DNA from: Streptomyces sp. NBC_00440
GTDB taxonomy: Bacteria > Actinomycetota > Actinomycetes > Streptomycetales > Streptomycetaceae
DNA length: 64,000 bases
Direction of reading: 5' to 3'
NCBI RefSeq assembly: GCF_036014215.1
Contig: NZ_CP107921.1
Coordinates: 7,561,501-7,625,500 of the forward strand
The notes under the pieces were generated by a model. It was not told where the DNA came from and did not search any database. It worked only from the letters and a program-made list of their open reading frames with translations. The position numbers were made by a program, and so were the translations under genes. Positions 33,701-43,303 of the stretch are shown here, piece after piece. Numbering within the stretch: the first letter of the stretch is position 1; every line of letters starts with the position of its first letter.

Positions 33701-34242
33701 ACGACCTGATCCTCCTGAATGAGGACGGCAGTGAGCGGACCCGTTTCTCCTTCCCGCGTCAGCGCCGTGGCCGCAGGCTCTGTCTGGCGGATTTCTTCCG
33801 CCCCGAGGAGTCCGGCGAGACCGATGTGATCGGTCTCCAGGTGGTCACGGTCGGCTCGCGGATCGGTGAGGCCACCGCCGAGCTGTTCGAGGCCAACTCC
33901 TACCGCGACTACCTCGAACTCCACGGCCTCTCCGTCCAGTTGGCCGAAGCCCTCGCCGAGTACTGGCACGCACGAGTCCGCTCCGAACTCGGCATCGAAG
34001 CGGGCGACCCGGACTCGCTGGATGCCGTGCTCCGTACCGAGTACCAGGGCTGTCGCTACTCGCTCGGGTACCCGGCGTGTCCGGATCTGGAGGACCGGGC
34101 GAAGATCGCCGAACTGCTCCAGCCCGAGCGGATCGGGATCCAGTTGTCCGAGGAGTTCCAGCTGCACCCCGAGCAGTCCACCGACGCGATCGTCGTCCAC
34201 CACCCCGCTGCCACGTACTTCAACGCTGGGGGCCGTCGATGA
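30751..34242 (+). CDS. metH: Cobalamin-dependent methionine synthase
   Basis: A 1163-residue enzyme remaking methionine from homocysteine and methyltetrahydrofolate. All modules are present: homocysteine-binding (about 1-320, with [12 protein letters not shown] and the zinc cysteines in [10 protein letters not shown]), pterin-binding (about 340-610, [16 protein letters not shown]), cap and B12-binding (about 640-880) with the DxHxxG motif at Asp734-His736-Gly739, and the C-terminal activation domain ([19 protein letters not shown]). GTG 30751 overlaps the adenosine kinase stop (GTGA). Third positions are somewhat less GC-rich than in neighbours (many GGT, CGT, CTG), as often in highly expressed genes. 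A long open frame on the opposite strand is only its shadow. Confidence 0.96.
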   Translation: MRGTRGLREALTGQVVIADGAMGTMIQAQDPTLDDFLQLEGCNEVLNITRPDIVRSVHEEYFAVGVDCVETNTFGANLAALGEYDIPDRVHELSEAGARIARETADAYAARDGRPRWVLGSMGPGTKLPTLGHVRYGALRDAYEQNAEGLIRGGADALLVETSQDLLQAKAAVIGARRALEATGADLPVICSVTVEATGTMLLGSEIGAALTALEPLGIDLIGLNCATGPAEMSEHLRYLARHSRIPLSCMPNAGLPVLGKDGAHYPLTPEQLAEAQATFAGAYGLSLIGGCCGTTPEHLRQVVERVRGTQPTAREPRPEPGAASLYQTVPFRQDTAYMAIGERTNANGSKKFREAMLEARWDDCVEMARDQIREGAHMLDLCVDYVGRDGVADMSELAGRFATASTLPIVLDSTELPVLRAGLEKLGGRAVLNSVNYEDGDGPESRFAKVTALAVEHGAALIALTIDEEGQARTVEHKVAVAERLIEDLTGNWGVRESDILIDTLTFTICTGQEESRGDGVATIEAIRELKRRHPEVQTTLGLSNISFGLNPAARVVLNSVFLDECVKAGLDSAIVHASKILPIARLEEEQVKVALDLIYDRRAEGYDPLQKLMELFEGVNMKSMKQGRAEELMALPLDKRLQRRIIDGEKNGLEADLDEALQTRPALEIVNDTLLEGMKVVGELFGSGQMQLPFVLQSAEVMKSAVAHLEPHMEKTDDDGKGTIVLATVRGDVHDIGKNLVDIILTNNGYNVVNLGIKQPVSAILEAAEEHKADVIGMSGLLVKSTVIMKENLQELNQRKMAADFPVILGGAALTRAYVEQDLHEIYEGEVRYARDAFEGLRLMDALIGVKRGVPGVVLPELKQRRVPKRDTAAVLEVEEAQGPVRSDVATDNPVPEPPFWGTRVVKGIQLKEYASWLDEGALFKGQWGLKEARKGEGPTYEELVETEGRPHLRGWLDQLHTKNMLEAAVVYGYFPCVSKGDDLILLNEDGSERTRFSFPRQRRGRRLCLADFFRPEESGETDVIGLQVVTVGSRIGEATAELFEANSYRDYLELHGLSVQLAEALAEYWHARVRSELGIEAGDPDSLDAVLRTEYQGCRYSLGYPACPDLEDRAKIAELLQPERIGIQLSEEFQLHPEQSTDAIVVHHPAATYFNAGGRR

Positions 34243-35096
34243 CGACCTTCTCGTTCGAGTTCTTCCCGCCGAAGACACCTGCCGGCGAGACGACTCTCTG
34301 GGAGGCGATCCGGCGTGTCGAGGCGCTCGGCCCGGACTTCGTCTCCGTCACGTACGGGGCCGGTGGCTCCTCCCGGGACCGTACCGTCGCCGTGACCAAG
34401 CGGATCGCGGCCGAGACGACGCTGCGCCCGGTCGCACATCTCACCGCGGTCGGGCACTCGGTGGCCGAACTGCGGCACATCATCGGCCAGTACGCCGACG
34501 CCGGTATCTGCGATGTGCTTGCCCTGCGGGGCGATCCGCCGGGAGATCCGAGAGGGGGGTGGCAGGCTCATCCTCGCGGTCTCAGCTACGCGATCGAGTT
34601 GGTCGAGCTGGTCAGGTCGCTCGGCGACTTCACCACCGGCGTGGCCGCCTTCCCGGAGGGCCACCCGCGTGCCACGTCTCTGGACGAGGACGTTCGCCAC
34701 TTCGTGGCCAAGTGCCGGGCCGGGGCGGACTACGCCATCACCCAGATGTTCTTCGACGTGGAGACCTATCTGAGGTTCCGTGATCGTGTCGCCGCGGCCG
34801 GCTGCTCGACACCGGTCATCCCGGAGATCATGCCTGCGACCGACTACCGCCAGATCTGCCGCTTCGCCGAGCTGAGCGACGCGGCCTTCCCCGAAGATCT
34901 GGCGCACCGCCTGGAACGCGCCCGCCACGATCCTGCCACCTCGTACCGGATCGGGGTTGACCATGCCACGGCCATGGCGGACCGGTTGCTTGTCGAGGGT
35001 GCGCCGGGTTTGCACTACATCACGCTCAACCGTTCGACGGCGGCCGTCGACATTCATCGCAATGTTCTGTCTTCAAGGAGCCTTCATGTCCGCTGA
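34239..35096 (+). CDS. metF: 5,10-methylenetetrahydrofolate reductase
   Basis: A 285-residue flavoenzyme supplying methyltetrahydrofolate to Met[15 protein letters not shown] carries the catalytic glutamate, [14 protein letters not shown] and [13 protein letters not shown] are FAD/folate motifs, and YAITQMFFD closes the barrel pattern. ATG 34239 overlaps the metH stop (ATGA), and its own end overlaps ahcY by 11 bases, so the last three cycle genes are tightly coupled. Confidence 0.96.
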   Translation: MTTFSFEFFPPKTPAGETTLWEAIRRVEALGPDFVSVTYGAGGSSRDRTVAVTKRIAAETTLRPVAHLTAVGHSVAELRHIIGQYADAGICDVLALRGDPPGDPRGGWQAHPRGLSYAIELVELVRSLGDFTTGVAAFPEGHPRATSLDEDVRHFVAKCRAGADYAITQMFFDVETYLRFRDRVAAAGCSTPVIPEIMPATDYRQICRFAELSDAAFPEDLAHRLERARHDPATSYRIGVDHATAMADRLLVEGAPGLHYITLNRSTAAVDIHRNVLSSRSLHVR

Positions 35097-36489
35097 GTTC
35101 ACCGATTTCAGGGTTGCTGATCTGTCGCTGGCCGCGTTCGGCCGTAAGGAGATCACGCTGGCCGAGCATGAGATGCCGGGTCTGATGTCGATCCGTGCGG
35201 AGTATGCGCAGGCCCGGCCGCTGGCGGGTGCGCGGATCACCGGGTCCCTGCATATGACGGTGCAGACGGCTGTGCTGATCGAGACGCTGGTGGCTCTGGG
35301 CGCGCAGGTGCGGTGGGTCTCCTGCAATATCTTCTCCACCCAGGATCACGCGGCGGCGGCGATTGCTGCCGCGGGGATCCCGGTGTTCGCGTGGAAGGGC
35401 GAGAGCCTGGAGGAGTACTGGTGGTGCACGGAGCAGGCACTGACCTGGCCGGATGCCCCTACCGGCGGCCCGAACATGATCCTCGACGACGGCGGGGATG
35501 CCACCCTCCTGGTCCACAAGGGCGTCGAGTACCAGAAAACAGGTGAACTCCCCGAGGCCGCGAACGACGAACTCGCCGTCGTACGAGCCCTGTTGGAGCG
35601 CAGTACGCTCGACTGGACGAAGATCGCATCGGAGATCCGGGGTGTGACGGAGGAGACCACGACCGGTGTGCACCGGTTGTACGAGATGCACCGCGACGGC
35701 ACGCTCCTGTTCCCGGCGATCAACGTCAATGATGCTGTCACCAAGTCGAAGTTCGACAACAAGTACGGGTGTCGGCACTCGCTGATCGACGGTATCAACC
35801 GTGCCACCGATGTCCTGATCGGTGGGAAGGTCGCGGTGGTCTGCGGTTACGGCGACGTGGGCAAGGGCTGCGCGGAGTCGCTGCGCGGTCAGGGTGCCCG
35901 GGTGATCATTACCGAGATCGACCCGATCTGTGCTTTGCAGGCGGCGATGGACGGCTTCCAGGTCTCGACCCTGGACGACGTCGTGTCGATCGCGGACATT
36001 TTCGTGACCACGACGGGCAACAAGGACATCATCATGGCCGCCGACATGGCCAAGATGAAGCACCAGGCGATCGTGGGGAACATCGGCCACTTCGACAACG
36101 AGATCGACATGGCCGGCCTGGCCAGGATCCCCGGGGTCGTGCGGGACGAGGTCAAGCCGCAGGTCCACACCTGGACGTTCGCCGACGGCAAGGTGCTGAT
36201 CGTGCTGTCGGAGGGGCGTCTGCTGAACCTGGGCAACGCGACGGGTCACCCCTCGTTCGTGATGTCCAACAGCTTCGCGGACCAGACGCTGGCCCAGATC
36301 GAGCTGTTCACCAAGCCCGCCGAGTACCCGACCGACGTGTATGTGCTGCCCAAGCACCTGGACGAGAAGGTCGCCCGCCTCCACCTCGACGCCCTCGGCG
36401 TGAAGCTCACGACGCTCCGTCCCGAGCAGGCCGCCTACATCGGTGTCGACGTCTCGGGCCCGTACAAGCCGGACCACTACCGCTACTGA
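35086..36489 (+). CDS. ahcY: S-adenosylhomocysteinase
   Basis: A 467-residue NAD-dependent SAH hydrolase. [23 protein letters not shown] substrate region, [10 protein letters not shown], the NAD fold [19 protein letters not shown], and the C-terminal [18 protein letters not shown] with KPDHYRY are complete; the C-terminal KPxHYRY tail reaches the neighbouring active site. ATG 35086 follows AAGGAG. It removes SAH, the product inhibitor of the two methyltransferases in the same operon. Confidence 0.96.
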   Translation: MSAEFTDFRVADLSLAAFGRKEITLAEHEMPGLMSIRAEYAQARPLAGARITGSLHMTVQTAVLIETLVALGAQVRWVSCNIFSTQDHAAAAIAAAGIPVFAWKGESLEEYWWCTEQALTWPDAPTGGPNMILDDGGDATLLVHKGVEYQKTGELPEAANDELAVVRALLERSTLDWTKIASEIRGVTEETTTGVHRLYEMHRDGTLLFPAINVNDAVTKSKFDNKYGCRHSLIDGINRATDVLIGGKVAVVCGYGDVGKGCAESLRGQGARVIITEIDPICALQAAMDGFQVSTLDDVVSIADIFVTTTGNKDIIMAADMAKMKHQAIVGNIGHFDNEIDMAGLARIPGVVRDEVKPQVHTWTFADGKVLIVLSEGRLLNLGNATGHPSFVMSNSFADQTLAQIELFTKPAEYPTDVYVLPKHLDEKVARLHLDALGVKLTTLRPEQAAYIGVDVSGPYKPDHYRY

Positions 36490-36512
36490 TCCCGTCCAAG
36501 GGGGAAACCAGA

Positions 36513-37175
36513 ATGTCCGAGGAGCGTCGTGATCCCGCGTTGCCGGGCCGTCTCCTGTTGACGGAGCGGGACGCGCTCATGCCGCTGCTCCGGTCGGCAC
36601 CCGAGGAGTTGTTCGCGTTCCGTACGGCCTGTCCGGGCTGGACGGTTCGTGAGGTGGTCGCCCACTGTGCGGCGGCGCTGGTCCGGATCGTGGAAGGGCG
36701 GCTCGAAGAAGGCGTCTTCTCACCCGGATCCAACGCCGCCGATGTGGCTGAGCGTGCCTGCTGGCCACTCCGGCGCGTGCTGGACGAGTTGGAGCGCGGC
36801 CTCAGCGAGGCCGGCCCGGTGATCGCCCTGCACGAGGACGGCCTGCTCGACACCGTGGCCTTCGGAGAGTGGGTCCACGCAGGCGATGTACGCGACGCAT
36901 GGGGCGCGGCAGGTGCCTACGCCGTAGCGGGCGAGGCGTCGGAGCTGGTGCTTCTGTCGGTCGCCAGCCGGAAACGGGGCACCCCACTCGTCCATGCGGT
37001 ACTCGACGACGGCAACCGCACCATGGCGCTCGGGAACAAGATCGACGGACGGCCGCCCGCCCGGCTGGTCGCCGATGTGCCGACGCTGATCCGGCTCTAC
37101 TCCGGCCGGCCCCTGGTCGGCACACAGTACGAACTGGAAGGTGCGGACGAGCGCGAGTTGGTCATATACCGCTGA
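36513..37175 (+). CDS. Maleylpyruvate isomerase N-terminal domain (DinB-like) protein
   Basis: A 220-residue protein of the TIGR03083/MDMPI family, a metal-binding four-helix bundle that in studied members uses mycothiol as cofactor. PGWTVREVVAHCAAALVRI and FGEWVHAGDVRDAWG supply the family His residues. ATG 36513 follows AAGGGGGAAACC and lies 23 bases past ahcY, so it is cotranscribed. The role in this pathway is unknown; an isomerase or thiol transferase is possible. The 219 bases that follow, to 37394, show no gene. Confidence 0.75.
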   Translation: MSEERRDPALPGRLLLTERDALMPLLRSAPEELFAFRTACPGWTVREVVAHCAAALVRIVEGRLEEGVFSPGSNAADVAERACWPLRRVLDELERGLSEAGPVIALHEDGLLDTVAFGEWVHAGDVRDAWGAAGAYAVAGEASELVLLSVASRKRGTPLVHAVLDDGNRTMALGNKIDGRPPARLVADVPTLIRLYSGRPLVGTQYELEGADERELVIYR

Positions 37176-37394
37176 CCGCGACCGTCAGTCTCAGACCTAA
37201 CTCGGCGGTCCTGCCGTAGCGGGTGGTGATCCCTCGTCGCTGCTCATTGATGCCCCTGCCGCCTCCGGGCGCCGAAGCTCCTCACCGCGAGTCGCACAGC
37301 AGGGGCCGAAGTGCGGAAGCGGGTCCGGGAGGCGGCCGGTACGAACAGTCCGGCTGCCGACGGCCGGGGGCCGTGGGCATCGACGGCGTCCTGG

Positions 37395-38861
37395 TCAGCG
37401 GTGAGTCGCGGATACCGCCGCGTGCGCCTCGGCCCGCAGAACGTCGGTGTCGGGCTGTTCGCTCGCCCAGGCGACATGGCCGTCGGGGCGGATGAGCGCG
37501 GCACGCACGGTGGACCAGGCGGGGCGTGGGTCGGGCCGGTGTGCTGTGTGCGTGATGATGTGGGAGGTGGAGGGCGGTGCCGGGGTGCCGGTGAAGTGCA
37601 GCAGGACGTGGCGGCCGGTCCGGAGCAGCGTGAAGAGGTTGGTGCTGTTGGAGAGTTCGAGGTTGGGTGCGCGGTGACCGGTCAGGGGGTGGTGGTGTGC
37701 GGGGCCCGGGTAGGTGACGGCCAGTGCCGAGAGTCTTTCGGCCAGGCTTCGGGAGAACTCGGGGACGGTGGCGATGAGTTGGCTCAGGAGTGCACGCAGA
37801 TCCTGGCCCTCCGCCGAGTAGGCGTTCATCAGTGCCGTCTGGGCGCGGGTGCTGAGCAGTAGGTCGGCGCCGACCGGGTGGCGTTCGGTGTGGTAGCTGT
37901 CCAGGAGCCCGGCGGGGGCGGTGCCCGCCACTGTGGCGGCCAGTTTCCAGCCGAGGTTCGTGGCGTCCTGGATGCCGACGTTGAGGCCCACACCTCCGGC
38001 CGGGTAGTGCATGTGCGCCGCGTCGCCCGCGAGGAGGACGCGGCCCCTGCGGTACTCGGCGGCCTGCCGGGTGGCGTTGCCGAACCGGGAGAGCCAGCTC
38101 GGGTCGCGCATGCCGAAGTCGGTGCCGGCGATCCGGGTCACCTTGGCGCGCAGCACGTCGAGGGTGAGTTCGCCGGGGTAGCCGGTACCGGCACTGTCCG
38201 GGTCACCGCCGACGATCCGGTGGATGCCGCCCGGCATCGGGACAATCATGACGCCGCCGGTCGGGCCCGACACGGCCGCCACCGCTTCCTGTGGCGGGTT
38301 GTCCAGGACGACGTCGCCCAGGAAGCCCCAGGTGGTGGCGTCGTTGCCGGGGAAGTCGATGCCCGCCGCTTCGCGCACGGTGCTTCGGGTGCCGTCGCAA
38401 CCGACGACGTAGTCGGCGCGCAGTGTGTACGGGCCGTCGGGGCCGGTTGCCTCGACGCTCACCCCGTCTTCGTCCTGGGTAAGTCCGGTCACGTGGTGCC
38501 CGCGCCGGATTTTGGCTCCGGCCGCATTCCCGTGTTCCTCCAGCAGCTCCTCGGTGCGGGCCTGCGGCAGGGCGAGTGTGAAGGGGTAGGGGGTGTCGAG
38601 GACCCCGAAGTCCATCCGGTCGTCGAGCCCGCCGAAGTGGCCACTGGGGATGCGCCGCCCCTCCGTGAGGAAGGGCTCCAGCACGCCCCGGGTGGCCAGG
38701 GCCTCCAGTGTGCGCGGATGGATAGTGAGGGCCTTGGAGTGGGGATCCCGCTCGCGGCGAGTTTCCAGGACGGTGACGGGTGTCCCGCCCAGCCGCAGTT
38801 CGGCGGCCAGCCACAGCCCGGTGGGGCCGCCTCCTGCGATGACTACGTGCTCGTGCTCCAT
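37395..38861 (-). CDS. FAD-dependent aromatic monooxygenase (PheA/TfdB, rifampicin-monooxygenase-like)
   Basis: A 488-residue group A flavin hydroxylase. Motifs are HVVIAGGGPTGLWLAAELRL (GxGxxG), DYVVGCDGTRSTVREAAG (DG), and GRVLLAGDAAHMHYPAGGVGLNVGIQD (GD). The C-terminal thioredoxin-like domain (about 395-488) is present. Its start is 62 bases from a divergent TetR gene, with a 17-base palindrome between them, which is the usual layout of a repressor and its detoxifying or tailoring oxygenase. It may tailor the product of the neighbouring cluster or inactivate an antibiotic. Confidence 0.88.
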   Translation of the reverse strand: MEHEHVVIAGGGPTGLWLAAELRLGGTPVTVLETRRERDPHSKALTIHPRTLEALATRGVLEPFLTEGRRIPSGHFGGLDDRMDFGVLDTPYPFTLALPQARTEELLEEHGNAAGAKIRRGHHVTGLTQDEDGVSVEATGPDGPYTLRADYVVGCDGTRSTVREAAGIDFPGNDATTWGFLGDVVLDNPPQEAVAAVSGPTGGVMIVPMPGGIHRIVGGDPDSAGTGYPGELTLDVLRAKVTRIAGTDFGMRDPSWLSRFGNATRQAAEYRRGRVLLAGDAAHMHYPAGGVGLNVGIQDATNLGWKLAATVAGTAPAGLLDSYHTERHPVGADLLLSTRAQTALMNAYSAEGQDLRALLSQLIATVPEFSRSLAERLSALAVTYPGPAHHHPLTGHRAPNLELSNSTNLFTLLRTGRHVLLHFTGTPAPPSTSHIITHTAHRPDPRPAWSTVRAALIRPDGHVAWASEQPDTDVLRAEAHAAVSATHR

Positions 38862-38880
38862 GGCAGCTCCTCAGGAATCT

Positions 38881-38897
38881 CTTGGTCAGTGACCAAG
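38881..38897. promoter_or_regulatory. TetR-type operator between the monooxygenase and TetR genes
   Basis: CTTGGTCA-G-TGACCAAG is a perfect 17-base palindrome. A second half-site, TGACCAAG, overlaps the first codons of the TetR gene (38925-38932). A -10-like TAGACT at 38912-38917 lies six bases before the TetR GTG, so that gene may be leaderless. Confidence 0.75.
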
Positions 38898-38923
38898 GTG
38901 GGTGCGCCCAGTAGACTAGGTCG

Positions 38924-39541
38924 GTGACCAAGAAGCAAGCGGAGGATCTCGCCCGGACACGGCTCGACCCCGCAACGGTGGTGCGAACGGCCCTGGAGCT
39001 GCTGGAGGAGAAAGGTGCGGACGGGCTCTCGATCCGCGGCATCGCGGACCGGCTCGGCGTCCGGATGAACACAGTGCTCTGGCATGCGAAGACCAAGGCG
39101 CGGCTGTCGGAGTTGATGGCGGATGCGATCGTGGCCGGGGCGCCGGTGGACGGACTGCCCGAGCCCTGGGAACCACGGGTCCGCGAACTGCTCCACCGCT
39201 ACCGCCGCGCCCTGCTGGCCCACCGGGACGGGGCCAGGATCGTGGCCGGTACGTACGCCGCCGAACCCGCCACACTCCGCTTCGCCGACCTGATGACCGA
39301 GGCGCTGCTGGCCGGCGGGCTGGCGGAACGCGAGGCGGTCTGGACCGGCTGGAGCCTCGTCTACTTCGCCTTGGGGCTGACTCAGGAGGAACAGGCGCTT
39401 CCTGACGCGATGGGTCCGGCGTTCGCACGACAGCTGGACATGGGCGCATACCCCTCACTGTCCCGAGCCGCCGCGTACTTCGAGGACACCTCCTTCGACG
39501 AGCGCTTCGACTACGGGCTCTCCCGCATCCTGGGGGTGTGA
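38924..39541 (+). CDS. TetR-family transcriptional regulator
   Basis: A 205-residue repressor. The helix-turn-helix is GLSIRGIADRLGVRMNTVLWHAKTK-type at about residues 33-60, with the TetR-class C-terminal ligand domain (ALLAHRDGARIVAGTYAAEPATLRFADLM). GTG 38924 overlaps an operator half-site and lacks a ribosome site, as for a leaderless message. It should repress itself and the divergent monooxygenase. Confidence 0.88.
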   Translation: MTKKQAEDLARTRLDPATVVRTALELLEEKGADGLSIRGIADRLGVRMNTVLWHAKTKARLSELMADAIVAGAPVDGLPEPWEPRVRELLHRYRRALLAHRDGARIVAGTYAAEPATLRFADLMTEALLAGGLAEREAVWTGWSLVYFALGLTQEEQALPDAMGPAFARQLDMGAYPSLSRAAAYFEDTSFDERFDYGLSRILGV

Positions 39542-39565
39542 AACGGAGCGGCGCCCAGACAACTC

Positions 39566-40369
39566 CTAGCCGGTGGCCACGATCTGGAACGCTTCGGCCA
39601 GACGCCCCGGGGGCAGGCCGGCCGCCTGCGCGTGCTCCGACAGCCAGTCGTGCAGCAGGCCCGCCAGATCATCGAAGTGCGCGGTCTGCGACGTGTGAAT
39701 GCGCAAGGCATCGACCTTGCGGCTGAAGACGCTGGTGACATCGACATACTGGTTGGGTGTGGGGCCGGTCATCAGCCAGAGTTCCGGCACGATCCACGGT
39801 TCGAGCCCTTCCCCTCCGAGGAGTTCGGGGTAGGCGAACGGATTACGCGCTTCGGGATAGACGGCGCGCAGTGCGGCCTCGCCGACGGCCCGGTGGTCGG
39901 GGTGCAGATCGGCGAGTCTCTTCCAGTTGATCTCGGGGCTGGGGATGATCGCGCGCTGCGGCCTGACCTCGCGGATGACACGGCACAGATCACGCCTCAG
40001 AGCCACGCTCGGCTCGACAAGGCTGTCCGGGTATCCGAGGAACCGGACGTCCTGGATGCCGCTGAGCTTCGCCGAATGGACCTGTTCGGCACGGCGCAGG
40101 TCCGCCATCGCCTGCCGGGGGAGCCGGTCGTCGTAACCGCCGGCGTCTCCGTCCGTGACGATGCAGTACGTCGCGCGGGTGCCCCGGGCGATCCACTGCA
40201 TCACGGTTCCGCTGACACAGAACTCGATGTCGTCCGGGTGTGCGGCGACGACCAGCAGGCTCTCCGGCGCGCTGCGGTCGGGGCTGTCGGTCCTCAACTC
40301 GTCCATGTGTTCAGCCTGTTGCCTGCTCCGGCCGGGGGCAAGGCGCACCGGGTGGCGCGTCCGAGACAT
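39566..40369 (-). CDS. PIG-L family deacetylase/amidase
   Basis: A 267-residue zinc hydrolase of the PIG-L/LmbE/MshB family, which removes acetyl groups from N-acetylglucosaminyl conjugates or cleaves amides. The zinc motif AAHPDDIEF and the second ligand region LADLHPDHRAVGEAAL are intact. ATG 40369 is used; the ATG at 40306 (MDELRTDSP) is a reasonable alternative, since no clear ribosome site precedes either. With an MshA-like glycosyltransferase nearby it recalls the mycothiol GT/deacetylase pair, but here it could act on a pathway intermediate. Confidence 0.82.
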   Translation of the reverse strand: MSRTRHPVRLAPGRSRQQAEHMDELRTDSPDRSAPESLLVVAAHPDDIEFCVSGTVMQWIARGTRATYCIVTDGDAGGYDDRLPRQAMADLRRAEQVHSAKLSGIQDVRFLGYPDSLVEPSVALRRDLCRVIREVRPQRAIIPSPEINWKRLADLHPDHRAVGEAALRAVYPEARNPFAYPELLGGEGLEPWIVPELWLMTGPTPNQYVDVTSVFSRKVDALRIHTSQTAHFDDLAGLLHDWLSEHAQAAGLPPGRLAEAFQIVATG

Positions 40370-40391
40370 GGCACTTACGCGCCACCCTAAA

Positions 40392-40408
40392 ATTTGGTAG
40401 CTTCAAAT
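40392..40408. promoter_or_regulatory. AT-rich inverted repeat between the deacetylase and the amidotransferase genes
   Basis: ATTTG (40392-40396) and CAAAT (40404-40408) with a seven-base spacer lie in an AT-rich stretch between divergent genes. It is the likely promoter/operator region of the amidotransferase operon. Confidence 0.4.
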
Positions 40409-40462
40409 CATTGGTGCAGTTAAGAGAAGCCGTCAGGGAATTTGACAGCCGGAGGCGCTGGC

Positions 40463-42253
40463 ATGTGCAGGATTCTCGGTTCATTCGCCGCTGGGGTGAC
40501 CGCCCCCGAGCTGGACGCTGTGTCGGGTCGGCAGCGTCACGGCGGACCCGACGAGCATGGAGTGCTCAGCGGCCGCGGCTGGTCGCTGGGGTGCGACCGG
40601 CTCGCCGTCACGGATCCCGGGCACGGCAGCCAGCCGTACCGGCTGCGTACCGCCCCCGGTGTGCTCGCCGTGCTGAACGGGGAGATCTACAACCACCGCG
40701 AGCTGCGGCGACGGCTGTCCGCCCGTGGGCACCGCTTCGACGATCTCTGCGACGGCAGCATCCTGCCGGCCCTCTACATGGAGTACGGCCCCGAGTTCGC
40801 CGCGCATCTCGACGGGATGTTCGCGGTCGCGGTACTCGACCTCGGGCGGCCGCGGCCCCGACTCGTGCTGGCGGTGGACGACATGGGGATGAAACCCATC
40901 CACTACCACGTCTCCGGGGACGGATCCGTGCGCTTCGCGTCGGAGATCCCCGCGCTCCTCGCCTTCGACGCGGTACCGGCCGACATCAGGGAGGAGTCGC
41001 TCGACTCGGTGCTGGCCACCAAGACGCCCCTGGGCACCGAGACGGCGCTGCGCGGCGTGCACGTCCTGCCGCCGGGTGCCACGGCGGTCGCGTCCCCCGG
41101 CTCCGTCCTGCGGATAGGCCGCCGTGCGGGGGCGGACGGCCGTTCACCGCACGCCGGTACGGGGGTACTGGAAACCCTGCGACACGAGACCGCCCGCCTG
41201 ACCGCCGCCGATGTCCCGGTGTGCGCCGTCACCAGCGGTGGGCTCGACTCCGGACTGGTCACGGCGCTCGCGGCCGAGGAACTGCACGGTGAGGACCGGC
41301 AGTTGCACACCTTCCACCTCGGCTACCAGGGCCGCTGGCCGGACGCCGAGCACACGTACGCGCGCGCCGTCGCCAACCGGGCGGGCACCGTGCACCACCG
41401 CGTCGACATCGACCCGGCAGAGCTCGCCTCGCTCCTCACCCGTACGGTCCGCCACCTCGGCCAGCCCAACGCCGACCCGATCGCGCTGAGCACCTACGCC
41501 CTGTTCCGGGCCGTGCGGGAGGCCGGATTCACGGTGGCGCTCACCGGGGACGGGGCCGACGAACTCTTCGGCGGTTACGACCGGGTCCGCCGCGCGATGG
41601 AGGTACCGGACGGCCAGGACTGGACCGCTGCCTACGTCGACGCGCTCGCGGCCGCGCCCCGGCTGCTCCGGCACCACCTGTACACACCGGCCTACCGCGC
41701 CTTCATCAACGACCTGGGCTCCGACAGCGACCGCATCGCGGCCCGGCTGCGCCGCTCCACAGGGGACCGGCTCTCCACGCTCAGCGAGTTCGAGACCGGT
41801 TGCCGGCTTCCCGCCTACCACCTGCGGCGCGTCGACCATCTGAGCATGGCCTGCGCGGTGGAGGCCCGTATGCCGTTCTGCCAGCCGGCCACCGTGGCCA
41901 TGGCCAGGTCCCGGAGCGCCGGGGAGCGGACGGGGAAGCGCGCGCTGTACGAAGCGGGCCGTGGGCTGCTGCCGGCCACGGTTCTGCGGCGGCCCAAACA
42001 GCCGTTCACGCTGCCGCTGGCAGCCATGCTGGCCCCGGGCAGCCCCCTCCTGGAATCCGTACGGGAACTGCTGTCACCCGCGAAGCTGGCGCGGGACGGA
42101 CGTCTGCGCCCCGACCGGGTGCAGGCGCTGCTCGCCCGGCACATCGATCACCCCTCCGCATCGGACGCACTGGCCCTCTGGGCCATCGCCGTCCATGAGC
42201 TGTGGACGGAAGTCGTGCAGGGGCTGCGGCGGCCTGTCGACTGCGCGGCATGA
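40463..42253 (+). CDS. Asparagine-synthetase-type glutamine amidotransferase
   Basis: A 596-residue class B asparagine synthetase homologue. Cys2 directly after the initiator Met is the glutaminase nucleophile, and VLNGEIYNHRELR and MFAVAVLDL are the N-terminal domain motifs. The synthetase domain has the PP-loop VTSGGLDSGLVTAL (about residue 258) and LTGDGADELFGGYDR. Both half-reactions look intact, so it may amidate a carboxylate through an acyl-adenylate; related proteins make lactams or amides in secondary metabolism. ATG 40463 follows GGAGGCGCTGG, which fits Cys2 being exposed. It overlaps the next gene. Confidence 0.87.
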   Translation: MCRILGSFAAGVTAPELDAVSGRQRHGGPDEHGVLSGRGWSLGCDRLAVTDPGHGSQPYRLRTAPGVLAVLNGEIYNHRELRRRLSARGHRFDDLCDGSILPALYMEYGPEFAAHLDGMFAVAVLDLGRPRPRLVLAVDDMGMKPIHYHVSGDGSVRFASEIPALLAFDAVPADIREESLDSVLATKTPLGTETALRGVHVLPPGATAVASPGSVLRIGRRAGADGRSPHAGTGVLETLRHETARLTAADVPVCAVTSGGLDSGLVTALAAEELHGEDRQLHTFHLGYQGRWPDAEHTYARAVANRAGTVHHRVDIDPAELASLLTRTVRHLGQPNADPIALSTYALFRAVREAGFTVALTGDGADELFGGYDRVRRAMEVPDGQDWTAAYVDALAAAPRLLRHHLYTPAYRAFINDLGSDSDRIAARLRRSTGDRLSTLSEFETGCRLPAYHLRRVDHLSMACAVEARMPFCQPATVAMARSRSAGERTGKRALYEAGRGLLPATVLRRPKQPFTLPLAAMLAPGSPLLESVRELLSPAKLARDGRLRPDRVQALLARHIDHPSASDALALWAIAVHELWTEVVQGLRRPVDCAA

Positions 42254-43173
42254 GGGCGGACATCGTCCGGGTGGAGGGAGCGCCGAGTCCGACGCTCGTG
42301 CTGCCGGGCGACGGGCTTCCCCGGGGCGCACTCGCACTGGGGAAGGAGCTCCTGGGCGTCCGCCGGTGGCTCGACTCGACAGGGCGTGCACAGATCCAGA
42401 AGATCGCGTTCCACCAGCCGTCGCCCCATCCCGGTTTCGACCTGGAGTACCGCTTCGTGCAGAGACTGCCGGACGGTTTCAACTTCCGCAGCGGCTGCGG
42501 TCATTCGCTGCTCGCCTGCGTCGTCGCCGCGCGGCTGCCGGGGCCGGTCCGGGTACGGGCCCTGACGACCGGCGACACCGTCGTCTGCGAGCCCGACCCG
42601 CACGGCGGCCACATCGTCAGGTTCACCGGCCCCTGGCCCGCCGCGGGACTGCTCCCCACGGGTCTGCCCCTGCAGCGGCTGGGCGGCCTGGATGTGTCGC
42701 TCGTACGTTTCGGCAATCCCTGTGTGTTCGTCGACGCCGCAGCGCTCGGAGTGCACTCGGCGGCCGAACTGTTCGCCGCCGGAATCGAGTTGCTGCTTCC
42801 CCTGCTGAGGATCAGAGCGGCCGCTGCTCGGCTGCTCGGCTGCGCACCCCGGTCGGGGCTGCCCAGGATCGCCGTGATCGGCGCCGACCCCAGCGGCCTG
42901 CTGTTCGCCCGCGGTATCACCGTCAACGGCTGGCATCCCAGCCTCGCTCTCACCGGAGCCGCGTGCGTCGCGGCGGCCGCTGCCATCTCCGGTACTGTCC
43001 CGCACCGCCTCGCGCAGGGCCCGGCCCTCAGCATCGCCACCCCGGGCGGGACGGCGCACGTGTCGGCCGCGGTGGACGGGCCGTGCCTCGGCAGCGTGGC
43101 GGTGCACGGCAAGCGCGCGTACGTCCTGGAACGCGCGGTGCCGATGCCCTGGCGTATCCGCGTCACGGCGTGA
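42250..43173 (+). CDS. PrpF-like (methylaconitate isomerase family) protein
   Basis: A 307-residue protein that I place in the PrpF branch of the diaminopimelate-epimerase fold from the pattern QKIAFHQPSPHPGFDLEYRF, FNFRSGCGHSLLACVV (the NCGN-like cysteine site reads GCGH), LPTGLPLQRLGGLDVSLVRF-GNPCVFVDAAALGV, and ITVNGWHPSLALTGAACVAAAA. Such enzymes move a double bond or proton in tricarboxylate-like compounds. It starts at ATG 42250 overlapping the amidotransferase stop, so the two act in one pathway. The altered NCGN site makes the substrate uncertain. Confidence 0.65.
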   Translation: MRADIVRVEGAPSPTLVLPGDGLPRGALALGKELLGVRRWLDSTGRAQIQKIAFHQPSPHPGFDLEYRFVQRLPDGFNFRSGCGHSLLACVVAARLPGPVRVRALTTGDTVVCEPDPHGGHIVRFTGPWPAAGLLPTGLPLQRLGGLDVSLVRFGNPCVFVDAAALGVHSAAELFAAGIELLLPLLRIRAAAARLLGCAPRSGLPRIAVIGADPSGLLFARGITVNGWHPSLALTGAACVAAAAAISGTVPHRLAQGPALSIATPGGTAHVSAAVDGPCLGSVAVHGKRAYVLERAVPMPWRIRVTA

Positions 43174-43303
43174 ATACGCAGCCCTTCTGACCGCCTTCGG
43201 GCCCCTCCGCTCTGTCAGGCTGGATTCCGAAGAACTTCCCACCGCCCTTTCGACGTGGGGGAGTTCTGCCCTTTTCCGTCCTGTGTGAGGAGCGCAGCAG
43301 AGG

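Noticed and set aside
30700..34278. A 1192-codon open frame on the minus strand opposite metH
   Set aside because: It is the antisense shadow of a GC-rich coding gene, with low-complexity Arg/Leu/His composition and no domain, while metH on the plus strand has every module.
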